Source of the DNA: Beroe forskalii
Taxonomy: Eukaryota; Ctenophora; Nuda; Beroida; Beroidae
DNA: 64,000 nt
Assembly (NCBI GenBank): GCA_011033025.1
Contig: WFMF01000115.1
Coordinates: 372,001-436,000 of the forward strand
Direction of reading: 5' to 3'
Position 1 is the stretch's first letter, and every line of letters begins with the position of its first letter. This document shows, in pieces, positions 23,405 through 34,193 of this stretch. A program made the translations under genes and the position numbers. Under the pieces are notes generated by a model. That model saw only the letters and a list, made by a program, of their open reading frames with translations, was not told the origin of the DNA and ran no database searches.

Positions 23405-24151
23405 TAGATGAAAGGTTTTAAAGGTTTTAAAAGATCCACAAAGTATTTCATTTATATAGCATATTATTATGGATATTTTGCAGCACGTGCATTGATTTGT
23501 GATATCATTGCAACTCCAATTCTCAATTCACAGACTCTGCAAAATACCTCAAATTCCGTTCAACAACCAGATCAAGCTACCATCATCAAAATGTTAACTA
23601 TTTTTCATTAGTCCTTCTTTTATCTTTTTTGACTATTATTCATTAGTCCTTCATTTATCTTTTTGACTAATCAATGGTACACGTACAAATGGAAACGATG
23701 TGATTCTTTAATGACAATCAATTTCATTTAAGTTTACAACACTACTCAATCAAATTCGAGACCTGAACATGCCGTAGAAACTAGAACGACAAAATTGATC
23801 GTCATTAAAGAAGTAAGAACCACATCGTTTCCATTTGTTCGTGTACCAATGAGTAAAAATAGAATAAATTAAGTCTCTTATTCAACGACCTGATCCGTGA
23901 AACCAGTTTAATATTTTTCACTGTTCTTTATGAGCTCTCAGAATTGATCCCATGCGGTCTCTAAAAATTTCATCATATCTCAGCGGACTTTATGACATTG
24001 AAAAAAAAACCGCTTCCGGGGGCTATTACAAGCCTGTGGATTTTTATACACCGTAACATTTTTAAATGACGTTGTCACTAGGAACTTACTTTGCTGTCAC
24101 TTAGGAATGCATCGGATCAGTGTGCTTTTCTCCATTTACTCCAACCCACAG
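23405..24151. other. Intron, no exon seen
   Basis: Alignable with the right arm (47,643-48,305). It includes an imperfect inverted repeat around 23,670-23,850 (ACAAATGGAAACGATGTG against CACATCGTTTCCATTTGT) enclosing TTTAATGACAATCAATTT, probably an old MITE present in both arms. Confidence 0.45.
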
Positions 24152-24569
24152 AACAGAGCGTGGTAAGGAGTGTTAAAATACCTTTCAACAAAGACCAGAC
24201 TCTGGAAGTGAGGACTAACTCTGGAGACGGAAGTGGGGACTATATGCGGGTTCTTCCAGGACGATAATGGGAATGTTGCGGGAGGTTTCTTTGTTTACTT
24301 CCAACAAACTCCCTCCTACTGGGTGCGTTATTGCTTCAACAGTTACAAACCACTGCCAGACAACCTTCCTAAAGAGCAGAACAAGTTGTGGAGGATAAAG
24401 AGGACAGACAAGGGACTGAAAGTCACCTGTAACGGTGTGACAGTCCTTGATGCGGTACTCAGTGAACAGCTTTGTGGTTACAGTGATTGGAGTATTGTCT
24501 GGAGCAGAGAGATATCTCAGTTTTACTTTAGTAGTATCGATACAGCCTCCATCTCCTACAGAATCACGG
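24152..24569 (+). CDS. Hypervariable W-S-R-E-I domain exon (left arm), with a 2-nt frameshift
   Basis: Large exon after CCAACCCACAG. It encodes E-Q-S-V-V-R, T-L-E-V-R-T-N-S-G-D-G-S-G-D, then F-Q-Q-T-P-S-Y, P-L-P-D-N-L-P-K-E-Q-N-K-L-W-R-I-K-R, V-T-C-N-G-V-T-V-L-D-A-V-L, W-S-I-V-W-S-R-E-I-S-Q-F-Y-F and A-S-I-S-Y-R-I. From memory, similar L-W-R-I / C-N / W-S-R-x-(I/V) domains occur in uncharacterised cnidarian and sponge secreted proteins; I cannot name the family. The exon is 418 nt, whereas the intact paralogues are 423 and 417. A 2-nt deletion near 24,247-24,249 (CGGGTTCTTC instead of CGGGTGTTCTTC) breaks the frame, so this copy is null or carries a sequencing error. A weak donor (ACGG|GTTAAT) overlaps an in-frame TAA, so the protein could end here or continue. 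Confidence 0.72.
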
Positions 24570-24574
24570 GTTAA

Positions 24575-25288
24575 TGTTTGCAGTGACTGATTACATAATT
24601 TTACCCCGATTGAGGATTGTACAATGATTACTCTTGGAAATCGCAGAATACTTTTATTCTGAAATCACTGGATTTTACGACCGTTTATTTCCCTCTCTAA
24701 CCTGCAGCCTGCATAGCTACGTTTACAAGCAAGTTACGGGAAAATGACCAATTCTGAGTGAATTTTGCACTACGTACTTGTGATTAAAATTTTCAAAACC
24801 GCTTAAACGGGGGTCCTTTTTAAGTGTACCTTGAAAATTGCTATTGTCTCCTACTTGTTAGGTTCTGCTGAGTAGTTAGGTTCTGCTAAGTGACGTTCAA
24901 CTCAGACCTAGTCGGCCTGACCTGCTTATTATTGCACCGAGTTTTATAAATCTAAGCAATAGCTTAAAATCAATAGCCTAAAATTTTGATTTTCTCGTCA
25001 CAGCTGCTGCCACCCACCCGCCACCATTCACCCTCCCTTGACACCACTCAATCACTCATATTTAAACACCGCTCCATCCTTCACTCTCAGCTGACGTCGA
25101 CAATCACACGATTTTCGAAAGCTTCTCATTACAGTTTTCTCGTATTAGTTATTTCGTTTGAACTTCTATTCAATCCCTTGCAGCCTAAAATTAAGCTAGT
25201 GATTATGTGTCTAATCGTAATCGTTGCTACACAAGTCTGCTCTTCTGTCAATCTTCTGCTTCTGTTTTGCACTTTGAATTCCTCTCAG
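24575..25288. other. Intron with a dispersed repeat shared three times in the window
   Basis: No first-half Ig exon was found here, although the next exon is an Ig second half. The segment about 24,985-25,150 (with TTGACACCACTCA, TCAGCTGACG and CGATTTTCGAAAGCTTC) recurs at about 46,440-46,610 (reverse, right-arm partner) and, more divergently, at about 51,930-52,110. It is a dispersed repeat of unknown type. Confidence 0.45.
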
Positions 25289-25420
25289 AGCCCCAGCCAA
25301 GCAGCACCCTCAGTGTTGCTCTGAGTGGAGACCCGATGGAGTTGGACGGGGCAAAGTATCGATGTGCCCTCACTGTGAATGGAAAGATCGCGACACATAT
25401 CACACAACTCAGAATACTGG
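25289..25420 (+). CDS. Receptor gene (left arm), Ig second-half exon
   Basis: 132-nt exon, phase 1 to 1, acceptor CCTCTCAG, donor GG|GTAAGC. Encodes S-S-T-L-S-V-A-L-S-G-D-P-M-E-L-D-G-A-K-Y-R-C-A-L-T-V then I-T-Q-L-R-I-L: the E, F (Y-x-C) and G strands of an Ig domain. The companion first-half exon with the B-strand Cys and Trp is not visible upstream in either arm, so the domain is incomplete or that exon has been lost. The right-arm copy (46,178-46,309) is almost identical and intact. Confidence 0.7.
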
Positions 25421-25707
25421 GTAAGCGTTTTACTAAGGGAGCCCAGTCGGTAAGGTTTATAACAGAGTTTTATCTTTTGAAATGACTGAGTTATGATAAT
25501 ATGATCCACTGTGGGTATGTTCGAATTAGAATTGCGCACGAGGCGTAGCCGATTGTAACATTCTATTACTCTATTAACTTCATGCTAACTGCTAAGTGTA
25601 AACGTAACCCGTGTGAGGGTGCAATATCACAAACAATTATTGTGTTCCTTCAAACACCCCAAAATGGGCTCATATTCTACTCTGCTTCGTCATAATACCT
25701 TCTCCAG

Positions 25708-26207
25708 GCGTGACATTGACCACTAACAATACAGCACTTTATTCTGGACAAAGTGTAGCGGTACAAAGCAGCCCTTATGTAGACTACGGTATCATGCCTC
25801 GGTGGGAATGGTACAAAGCAAGCGACCCCAGTGGGGTACTTTCTACTGGTGATGTGCTAGTGATTGACTCTGTGAGGGTTAGTATAAAGCGGGGTACAGT
25901 CTACTAGTGATTGACTCACTAATTTTTGATAACATACCATATTCGTATATTCGGCTTATTGAAAAATGAATTTTAAAAAGTACTTGGTGAATTAGTTAGT
26001 GATGAAGTGCTGGAATAAAACGCTGTCCCATTCTAAGATAAATCAAAGGTCTAAACGTTTTATGTTTCGTGTCAAAAGTAGTTTTCCCTTCTTATCAGGT
26101 AGCAGATAACACTACATACAGTATCAAAGCGTTTTTTGAAGTTTCAACAGCGGATGGTGAATCCGAGGTCATGGAAACTGGCGATCAAATTATTCTTGGA
26201 GTCAAAC
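25708..26207 (+). CDS. Receptor gene (left arm), cysteine-less Ig-like domain, two exons
   Basis: Exon 25,708-25,877 (170 nt, phase 1 to 0) encodes A-L-Y-S-G-Q-S-V-A-V-Q-S-S-P-Y and R-W-E-W-Y-K-A-S-D. Exon 26,099-26,207 (109 nt, phase 0 to 1) encodes V-A-D-N-T-T-Y-S-I-K-A-F-F-E-V-S and ends I-I-L-G-V-K at C|GTGAGT. Exon layout, W-Y-K and the D-x-x-x-Y pattern suit an Ig domain. The B-strand Cys is replaced by Ser/Gln and the F-strand Cys by Ile/Lys, so the usual disulphide is absent. The right-arm copy (44,160-44,654) shows the same loss. Confidence 0.68.
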
Positions 26208-26750
26208 GTGAGTACAGATTTCAAATTTACCACCAAAAAACACGGAATCCCGTTTTTAGAATTCATTTTTCACTGCTGTGATTCAGATTTGGGAGTTATC
26301 CTGTATCGCTCATTAATTCGTAAAAGAAAGCAATCAATAATTGGGAAGTTTGAGGTGTTAACTGATAAAGCTATCATTTCATTTTTGACTATTGAACTGA
26401 ATTAGCCATCAGGTAGCAGCTGACACTGGAAGAACACATGTCATAAGTAATTTCGTTGTCATTGACCGACCAATTGTGTGCATATGCATACCTCACGATT
26501 TATACTTTCTACCCGAATTCACAAATTTGAAAGCAAAACCATTGACCCATAAAGCTATCAATTTTCCGCGGGAAAATAGTGTCTTTGCCGCGGGCGCACA
26601 GACATATTCATGATTACCTCTGCGCGCTACGCACATTTATGTGACTGATTTGCATGTAGAATTGTCTCTAATGTAGCTGCATATCGCCAGTCAAATAGTC
26701 CTGTAAATCATCTAATATCTGCTTTTGAACAGCAAGCTGTGGATTAACAG

Positions 26751-27044
26751 GGGCTAAACTGAATATGAAGGATCGCCAAAGCATCCCAGAATTGGTGCCG
26801 AATGGTTGGACTATGGAGATTCCATGCCTGGTTGGTATACGGTCTTTTAGCACTTTATTTTAATAGTTTTATCACTCCATTTGATCAACAAGTTCAACTT
26901 CTGGGAATCCTCCCAATTTCCACATTGTAACTCAGCATTCCCTACAGGATGGTTTCATGCTGGCCGATGATTCGCACAACACTTCGCAGATTGTATCATG
27001 CGATTCTAGTGATTACGTGGAGATTGATGTCATGAATTGCATTG
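26751..27044 (+). CDS. Receptor gene (left arm), cysteine-containing module, two exons (possibly CCP-like)
   Basis: Exon 26,751-26,830 (80 nt, phase 1 to 0) after GATTAACAG encodes L-V-P-N-G-W-T-M-E-I-P-C-L. Exon 26,948-27,044 (97 nt, phase 0 to 1) encodes D-G-F-M-L-A-D-D then Q-I-V-S-C-D-S-S-D-Y-V and M-N-C-I. The spaced Cys residues, P-N-G-W and G-F-x-L recall part of a complement-control (sushi) module, but a full four-Cys pattern is not clear. Both exons are conserved in the right arm at identical lengths (43,488-43,567; 43,274-43,370), which supports coding function. Confidence 0.55.
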
Positions 27045-27372
27045 GTAAATAGTGAGTGTGTGACCCACAATTACTTGATTCACTTTAACCCTCAGCCTCA
27101 TAGCAAGTGAAGGGGCTTTTTAAGGACGAGTTTCTTCAGGTGACGTAACCTCCTACCTTGCTCACATAATACGGGCGGTGGTGTATGTTTTTACTTTTTG
27201 AGTGCTGTTTAGTGTGAAGTGATGCAGTGGCATTGAAGCCATTTTTGCTAAGGACACATGCCTTGATTGGCATTTCTATGCGATTGTGGTATTGACTTTT
27301 CATGATTACTGTATTCATTATATCATGTTTCAAAACCCTTATGGGTACCCCACCATGGATTCAAAACAAACA

Positions 27373-28054
27373 AAAATAAACGTTACAAAGGTAAAGCGCT
27401 GTAACTTTGGTTATGTTTGGAGTTTCTTAATGAAACTGTGCGGTATGTACGATAATTTTGCACCAAAAATTTGAAATGTCTACCTACTTCGAAAAATGTT
27501 CGAGTTATCATCGAAAAACCGGTTTTACTTGCCTAATCTCAGCTTCTGAAGGTGCTCCAGGATCATTTTGACCACATATTGCCCGTAATGTCCTGAAGAT
27601 TTCATTCGGAAAAACCTCGGAGATATGCGCCTTTTTTAACGCAAAAAAGTGTGTATACGCAAGCTTTTACACACTCTGCAGATGAAAAGTAAACAAACAC
27701 GGTGCTTATTTACATATTTAGACATGTAAAACTATGAAAGCTTGCATAATGTAACCTTTAATTGTGCTTTATGTACACTTTTTGCGATACAAAAAGGCGC
27801 ATATCTCCGAGGTTTTTTTGAATGAAATTTTTATGGGCAATATGTGTTCAAAATGATCCTGGAGTACCTTCAGAAGCTGAGATATGGCAAATGAACCGTT
27901 TTTTTCGATGATAACTCTAACATTTTTGAGGTACACATTTCAAATTTGGGGTGCAAAATTGTATCGTACTACGACATGGACATCCCAAAGTTTCATTAAG
28001 AAGCTCCAAATATAACCAAAGTTACAGCGCTTTACTTTTTGTTACGTTCATTTT
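27373..28054. mobile_element. Palindromic element with inverted arms of about 330 bp (left arm)
   Basis: The left half (GTAAAGCGCTGTAACTTTGG onward) is mirrored by the right half (CCAAAGTTACAGCGCTTTAC). The arms include CTCAGCTTCTGAAGG and ATATCTCCGAGGTTTTT and enclose a centre of about 100 bp. Present at the matching site in the right arm (about 42,267-42,948). No coding capacity. Confidence 0.65.
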
Positions 28055-28198
28055 GACCGGTACATTCATCCTCATCATCATTTGAGTTTGCTAACCCCTC
28101 TCTTTCATTAGTCTGACATTACATGTTGTAATTTGACTTTATGTTATATTTCTATATTTCTATTTCATAACTAAAGATGTATGCCGATATATGGGTAT

Positions 28199-28358
28199 CA
28201 TAGCTTCATCCCTTCCATAAGAAAGGGGGATGAAGGTTTTCTGCCAGATAAGGTAGGTGGGGGGGGGGTTGCCCTGATTTCAATGATTCAGGGGGAATTG
28301 GACAGAAGGGGGAATGAAAAAATTAAGGGGGGGGGATTGGACCCGGGATGAAGCTATG
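28199..28358. mobile_element. MITE with CATAGCTTCATCCC ends and GGTAT duplication (left arm)
   Basis: Inverted termini CATAGCTTCATCCC and GGGATGAAGCTATG, flanked by GGTAT direct repeats (28,194-28,198 and 28,359-28,363). G-rich interior. The same insertion with the same duplication is at 41,949-42,099 in the right arm. Confidence 0.65.
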
Positions 28359-28379
28359 GGTATGAATAAGATTTGATGT

Positions 28380-29265
28380 TAACGTAGATATGACCGGCTG
28401 TCAAAGGTAGGTTGGAAGTACAGTTACTCCCCTGGCTCGAAGCCAAGCAACATGACCCCTCACATATCGTCTGAGGGGTATCAGTCACGAGTTGCGGATA
28501 TGTTTACAGTTCGAAGTAGTGGAGGAAGATATAGATACTTGAGTTACAGTCTGGCTAGAATATATTCTCCATTTGGGTAATGGACCCCAATGGTCCAAGC
28601 ATATCATCTGCCTGAAAAATCCTTCACCGAAAATGCCAGACCTTTTTGTGGAGATGAATTTGGCCGAACGTTCTCTTCTACTATCTTAGTTTTGGTGGTT
28701 TGCCAGGACTTGAAGTGGATTACCCTGAACTTGAAACTGGTGTGATCTATATTCCATAGTATGGGCTTGATACTGATAGTGAGTTATGAGTTTTGCTAAG
28801 GTGTGACAAAACCACTGTCCATTTTAAGTAATCCAATCAATAACTGATGATTTGCGCAATAAAGCAATAACTGAAGCTTCACTGAAATTATTTCAGACTT
28901 CAGAGTTTGAACTTTGGGTGCCCCTAGGGGGTTTTGATTCAATGGCTCACTTTATTTGTAATCATTGCTGAGTTTGTACCTTTTCTTATCTCACTGACCG
29001 ACATGGCAAAGGCCAAATTTATCAAAAAGAGGAACGGACATTTGATTTACTCTCACGACACTTTATCTCTTAATATTTCAACTCCTAGGTAGATATCACT
29101 GGCTGACGTGATCACATAGAGTACACTTCCAAGGAACACAACATTGCCCTCGTATCATGGTAGAATAGTGGTAGTATCCTCAAAGATCGGGTGAAGATCC
29201 GACCGATGAATTGTAATTTGCCGCGGAGTCTCCAAGATTCCTTACCCCCCAGGTTCATGCTCACT
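28380..29265. other. Intron, no exon seen
   Basis: Alignable with the right arm (about 41,040-41,930). No acceptor, open frame and donor combination is conserved between arms here. Confidence 0.4.
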
Positions 29266-29269
29266 GAGT

Positions 29270-29575
29270 GTCATACCGCACAGCACAGTGGTGTCATACC
29301 GCACAGCACAGTGGTGCCATGTGGTGTCATACCGCACAGCACAGTGGTGTCATGTGGTGTCATACCGCACAGCACAGTGGTGTCATGTGGTGTCATACCG
29401 CACAGCACTGTGGTGTCATACCGCACAGCACAGTGGTGTCATGTGGTGTCATACCGCACAGCACTGTGGTGTCATACCGCACAGCACAGTGGTGTCATAC
29501 CGCACAGCACTGTGGTGTCATGTGGTGTCATACCGCACAGCACTGTGGTGTCATGGGGTGTCATACCGCACAGTA
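29270..29575. repeat. GTGTCATACCGCACAGCACA minisatellite next to an exon (left arm)
   Basis: About 13 units of GTCATACCGCACAGCACAGT and variants, ending about 40 bp before the exon at 29,616. The right-arm counterpart (40,680-41,030) has different copy number and order. ORFs through it are repeat translations. Confidence 0.8.
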
Positions 29576-29615
29576 CTGTGGTGGAACGGGGCTGTTCTGG
29601 TGGTGGATAGTACAG

Positions 29616-29698
29616 GCTCTAACTGAGGGACACGTTCCAAACTCACTGCTCCGGAACACCACCCTCCCCTCCGAGAGTGACAACTCCTTCTCGTGCAG
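29616..29698 (+). CDS. Receptor gene (left arm), Ig half-domain exon with F-strand Cys
   Basis: 83-nt exon after GATAGTACAG, phase 0 in and phase 2 out (TGC AG|GTGTGT). Encodes H-V-P-N-S-L-L-R-N-T-T-L-P-S-E-S-D-N-S-F-S-C-R, typical of the E-F strands of an Ig domain. Conserved in the right arm at 40,557-40,639. The first half of this domain was not found; it may lie within the region now occupied by the minisatellite. Confidence 0.58.
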
Positions 29699-29699
29699 G

Positions 29700-29975
29700 T
29701 GTGTGACACCGACTTGACACCAGTCTACCCTGACATCAACTTGACACCAATCCACACTGACATCAACTTGACACCAGTCTACCCTGACATCAACTTGACA
29801 CCAGCCTATCCTGACACCAGTCTACCCTGACACCAGTCTACCCTGACAACAACTTGACACCAGTTTACCCTGACACCAACTTGACACCAGTCTTCCCTGA
29901 CAACAACTTGGCACATGTCTACCTTGACACCCGTCTATCCTGACACCAGTCTGTTCTGGCACTAGGTTACCCTGA
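29700..29975. repeat. TGACACCAGTCTACCC minisatellite starting at a splice donor (left arm)
   Basis: Tandem units (TGACACCAGTCTACCC, CATCAACT variants) begin directly after the GTGTGT donor of the preceding exon. The right-arm homology stops inside this array, at 40,423 (left 29,859). Confidence 0.75.
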
Positions 29976-30070
29976 AGCCAGTCTACCTTGACACCAGTGT
30001 TATTTGACGCTTTTCATCACTTGTTCACGTTTTCACCTCTTTCCCACCAGACAATAGCTAACCCTCCCAG

Positions 30071-30172
30071 CCGGAGATATGAGCTACACGTGTTGAGGGG
30101 ACGAGGGGTGCTCCTTCCTTCAGATCACCTTCCCCCGGGACATGTTCAACCCTCCTACCACTCGGAGAAACC
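30071..30172 (+). CDS. Receptor gene (left arm), candidate exon after the last Ig half
   Basis: If the acceptor is CCCTCCCAG at 30,070, the codon AG|C joins in frame and gives S-R-R-Y-E-L-H-V-L-R-G-R-G-V-L-L-P-S-D-H, ending at CC|GTGAGT in phase 2. Y-E-L-H-V-L looks like an Ig G strand following F-S-C. The exit phase does not match the next candidate exon (30,964), so an exon is missing or one call is wrong. No right-arm copy exists. Confidence 0.4.
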
Positions 30173-30963
30173 GTGAGTGATGGAAAATCAACGCACCACT
30201 TTAACCCCTGATTATGACGTCATCAACACACCACTTTAACCCCTGATTATGACGTCATCAATTCACCACTCTAACCCCTGATTATAACGAAAGATTCCTT
30301 GAGTAATGAGTAAGCTGTGTTTTTCATTCTACCTATAAACTTATAGATCTACAATAGCTGAATAGTGTAGACCGTTGTATAAGAAACTCATGCAATATTT
30401 ACTCAGGATTGCCTAAAATTCCTGTGTTCTGGTAGACCTGGTAATGGGGATTTCCTGATCCGATACGAGTACCTGGCATCTCTTAACTTCTCAAAACTTT
30501 ATCTTGCAGGTAAACTAGGCCAACATAATATTCATAATTTTCATCTACATGTTTAGACTAATAAATATTTAGAATAGTTAAGTTTGGATTCCGGGCGCTT
30601 TATTCGATAATTGTTATGAGATGTGCCATAGAATCACAGCGCGCTATTATTTTCTCCTGTTTACCTTGATACTTTCCCTTCATTACCTATACTAAGTTTC
30701 CTTGATCCTTTCCCTTCATTACCTAAACAATGTTTCCTTAAAAGTTTCCTTGTATAGCTCTTTAAGTAACAATAGTTCAACAATTTCTTTTTTTTGAAAA
30801 AGTAGGTCTTTTTTGCGTTCTTTATTCCCGTTTCCCTCAGAGTGACTATTCTATATACGCCATTTATATACGCCATGTTATATATTGTGGCGATGCCTTT
30901 TCAATCTTCCCTTGGCCTTATCGTTACAGTTACAACTTAGCCTCAAAATATCTCTTATTTCAG
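30173..30963. other. Intron, nothing clear
   Basis: AT-rich, with a short direct repeat (CACCACTTTAACCCCTGATTATGACGTCATC-type units, about 35 bp) at 30,193-30,290. No transmembrane exon seen. Confidence 0.35.
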
Positions 30964-31459
30964 GGACTATGAGACCGCTTGGTAGTTGCTACTACACATC
31001 GCTGAAGTTGCTGTCAACTGTAAGTGAAAGTTTAAAATTTCGTTTCTACTTTTTCGTGTCGATTGGACATCGGCAAAATTGTCCGATGATGTTCATGTTA
31101 TGAATAACGTACAGACGTTGACCTACTAAACAAATCAATTGCTGATACTCCATTAGACACAAACACAGTTATGTCTACTTACTGAACTTGTGGTCGCGTT
31201 TTTTTTGAATCCATTGAACAGGATAATGATGGATCCATTGGACAATATTGAGGACTCATGTGACCCTTTTGTTAAAGCTTTAGCATTTTAATCTATTATT
31301 GAATTTCTGCATGTCACCGATACTATTATACAGTATTATATACAGTAAAGCGACTCCAGGATTGAATTTTCTAATTTTCTAATTTGCCTTCAGGATTTCT
31401 GCCGTTGCTCTCTGAAAGTGGAAGGGCAGCTTCCCTCCAACAGTGAGGCATGCTACTGA
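30964..31459 (+). CDS. Candidate C-terminal exons of the left-arm receptor gene, Cys-rich
   Basis: Exon 30,964-31,019 (56 nt) after CTTATTTCAG, read in phase 1, gives T-M-R-P-L-G-S-C-Y-Y-T-S-L-K-L-L-S-T up to ACT|GTAAGT. Exon 31,394-31,459 after TGCCTTCAG gives D-F-C-R-C-S-L-K-V-E-G-Q-L-P-S-N-S-E-A-C-Y and stops at TGA. The frame is open across the junction and holds four Cys. I see no membrane helix or GPI signal. In the right arm this end is absent, because homology stops at 40,423. Confidence 0.42.
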
Positions 31460-32073
31460 CTGCTGAAGCCAAGTCATGAGGCAAGGATAAACTGAGAACG
31501 AGAAGAAACGCTAAGTTCTCATAGGTTTGGCTGACTCCACTCTACCGATGTCATAGTTGGAGAATCTAAATTAGACACATGATCAACATGCTGATTAAAT
31601 GGGACAGACTGACAGTGGTAGAAATAAGAAAGTACAAACTGCAGGCATAACTGATAACTGTATGCTACATATTGTGAAGTTGTGCAATGTGGTCACATAA
31701 TTATAATGAGCGAATTACTGCGGGGGACTGCCGAGAACACGCCTACGGGAGTTCTCCGGTAGGACCCCATCGTTTCGTCAAGAGCAATTATTGATCATTT
31801 TGTTGTCATGAAAATTTAATAATGGATTATATTTTTGACATCTGCGTTTTTTATAAATTCAATTGAGACTTTATAGGAATTTTCCTTAAAATACTGGCAG
31901 TGTATCTCGCTTATTGTTCAGTCATTAAATTTTATAACGAATTTAATTGAATGAATTCAATTGAATGAATTTCGTTTATTTAATAAATTGATTTAACGAA
32001 TTTAATTCAAATTAATTATTACTTAAATCTTACTATATATAATGCGTGTTGTTAATATATATATATATATATA
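31460..32073. other. Intergenic, no gene seen
   Basis: Left-side unique DNA, very AT-rich, with a GAATTTAATTGAATGAATT-like repeat near 31,935-32,000 and a TA run just before the next MITE. Confidence 0.35.
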
Positions 32074-32572
32074 GCCAAAAACAATTGAAAATTGTTTGGG
32101 TTACGCAGCCACTCCAGTACCTAAAATTATACGATTAAAACTATTGATATGAGTTTAAATCGCAGCCTGTCCGTGGCGGTGTGCTTTGGTTACTAAGAAT
32201 TAAGCAGAACTTAACATTCATCAACTCACTGCCGTTTGAATCTCCTTCAGTTATCTAATTAAGCGTGAGTGGATGCGTAAAGAAAGTACCTATAATTTCT
32301 AGCATTCTTTGGAGTGTGTTTTCACTTGAACGCATGCTGAAATTAATCGTACGTTCATCCCTATTTGATGATTGAAATTGTCATCTTTTAGCGACTTTGA
32401 GGGCGATTGCAATGTAAAAAATGAGTCCACTACTTTAATAATGCCGCTAAGAAACACGAAGTCACACCGCCACGGACAGGCTGCGATTTAAACTCATATC
32501 AATAGTTTTAATCGTATAATTTTGGGTACTGGAGTGGCTGCGTGGCCCAAACAGTTTTCAATTGTTTTTGGC
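32074..32572. mobile_element. MITE with inverted repeats of about 115 bp and TA duplication
   Basis: Ends AGCCAAAAACAATTGAAAA and reverse complement. The inverted arms extend through CTGTCCGTGGCGGTGTG (about 32,165) and CACACCGCCACGGACAG (about 32,465). TA at 32,072-32,073 and 32,573-32,574. No ORF. Probably Tc1/mariner-type. Confidence 0.75.
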
Positions 32573-32659
32573 TATCCATATCACTCTTTTTTGGCATAAA
32601 ACTTACGACAATCAGTTCAAATTGTGATAATTGCTACTGCCAAGAACTTTCATGCACTA

Positions 32660-33760
32660 AACGTGAGAAAATTACGTTGATATCATTTTGACTTTTTGAA
32701 TTATAGGCGATAATTACTTTAATTGGCCAATTAACTAATTAAGCAGCAGGCAACCGGTACTTGGATTAAACGAATAAATCGTAATTTCGACGTTAGTTAC
32801 TCGTGCCATAGAAATTAAGTCGCTATCATTCTTACTTTTTGAGTTATAGGCGATAATTACTTTAATTGGCCAATTAACTAATTAAGCGGTGGGCAACCGG
32901 TACTTAGATTAAACGAATAAATCGTAATTTCGACGTAAGTTACTGATGCCGTAGAAATTAAGTCGCTATCATTCTTACATTTTCAGTTATAGGCGATAAT
33001 TACTTTAATTGGCCAATTAACTAATTAAGCGGCACGCAACTGGTACTTAGATAAGACGTACAAATCGTAATTTTGGCTTTTGTTACTGATGTCGTTGGAA
33101 TTAAGTCGCTTTCATTCTTACTTTTTGAGTTATAGGCGATAATTACTTTAATTGGTCAATTAACTAATTAAGCGGCGCGCAGCCGGTACTTAAATAAGAC
33201 GTAAAAATCGTGATTTTGGCTTCAGTTACTGATGCCGTTGGAATTAAGTCGCTATCATTCTTATTGTTTGAGTTATAGGCGATAATTACTTTAATTGGCC
33301 AATTAACTAATTAAGCGGTTGGCAACCGGTACTTAAATTAAACGTGCATCTCGTAATTTTGGTTTCAGTTACTGATGCCGTTGGAATTAAGTCGCTATCA
33401 TTCTTATTGTTTGAGTAATAGGCGATAATTACTTTAATTGGCCAATTAACTAATTAAGCGGTTGGCAACCGGTACTTAAATTAAACGTGCATCTCGTAAT
33501 TTTGGTTTCAGTTACTGATGCCGTTGGAATTAAGTCGTTATCATTCTTACTTTTTGAGTTATAGGCGATAATTACTTTAATTGGCCAATTAATTAATTAA
33601 GCGGTTAGCAACCGGTACTTAAATTAAACGAATAAATCGTAGTTTTGGCTAAAGTTTATGATGCCGTTTGTATTGAGACGCTAACATTCTTACTTTTGGA
33701 GTTATGCGCGATAATCACTTTAATTGGCCAATTAACCAATTAAGGAATCGTCAATTTAAA
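32660..33760. repeat. Satellite of about 143 bp, about 8 copies
   Basis: Repeated landmarks GTTATAGGCGATAATTAC and TTGGCCAATTAACTAATTAA occur about every 142-145 bp at 32,701, 32,843, 32,989, 33,133, 33,275, 33,419, 33,564 and (degenerate) 33,703. The right arm lacks this array. Confidence 0.85.
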
Positions 33761-34193
33761 ATATTATATGGCCTATTGCACGCACATCATTCTGAAGTTT
33801 CATATGCCGTTTAGATTATGATTCTATCTTTTATGGTTCTCGAGAACACTCAAACACAATTTTTATCATCGAGTCGGGTCGGGTCGTAGTCCATGTTCTA
33901 ATTTTTGATAAAATAGCGTTTTTTTGATAATTTATTGTGAGAAAACGACGCGGTCGATTTTCATGAAATTTACAGGGTTTGTTATTCATGTTATGGACTA
34001 CGCCTGTACAAATTTTCATGACCAACAGATTGAATTAACATGTTAAAACGCGACTCGAAAATCGCGATTTTCGCGATTTACTGTATTTTTATATAATAGG
34101 CGCTGGCAAACGTATTTTCAATACTTGAAAAAACGGTTCCGCTACCACTTTTAGCACTTCATGCTGGTACTACTGGCTTGTTAGGGTAGCTCT

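Larger units (their letters stand above)
12519..29859 (+). repeat. Left arm of a giant inverted repeat (palindrome)
   Basis: This stretch is matched in reverse complement by 64,000-40,423. Anchor pairs: 12,583-13,002 with 63,518-63,931; 16,870-17,000 with 59,915-60,010; 18,208-18,294 with 51,685-51,599; 24,152-24,569 with 47,642-47,220; 26,948-27,044 with 43,370-43,274; 29,616-29,698 with 40,639-40,557. Exons are nearly identical between arms (the large exon at 24,152 is the exception). Introns differ by substitutions, indels, tandem-repeat length and arm-specific mobile elements. Confidence 0.9.

Noticed and set aside
32660-33760. CRISPR or tRNA-like array
   Set aside because: Units of about 143 bp repeat as a whole, with no spacer or cloverleaf; an ordinary satellite.
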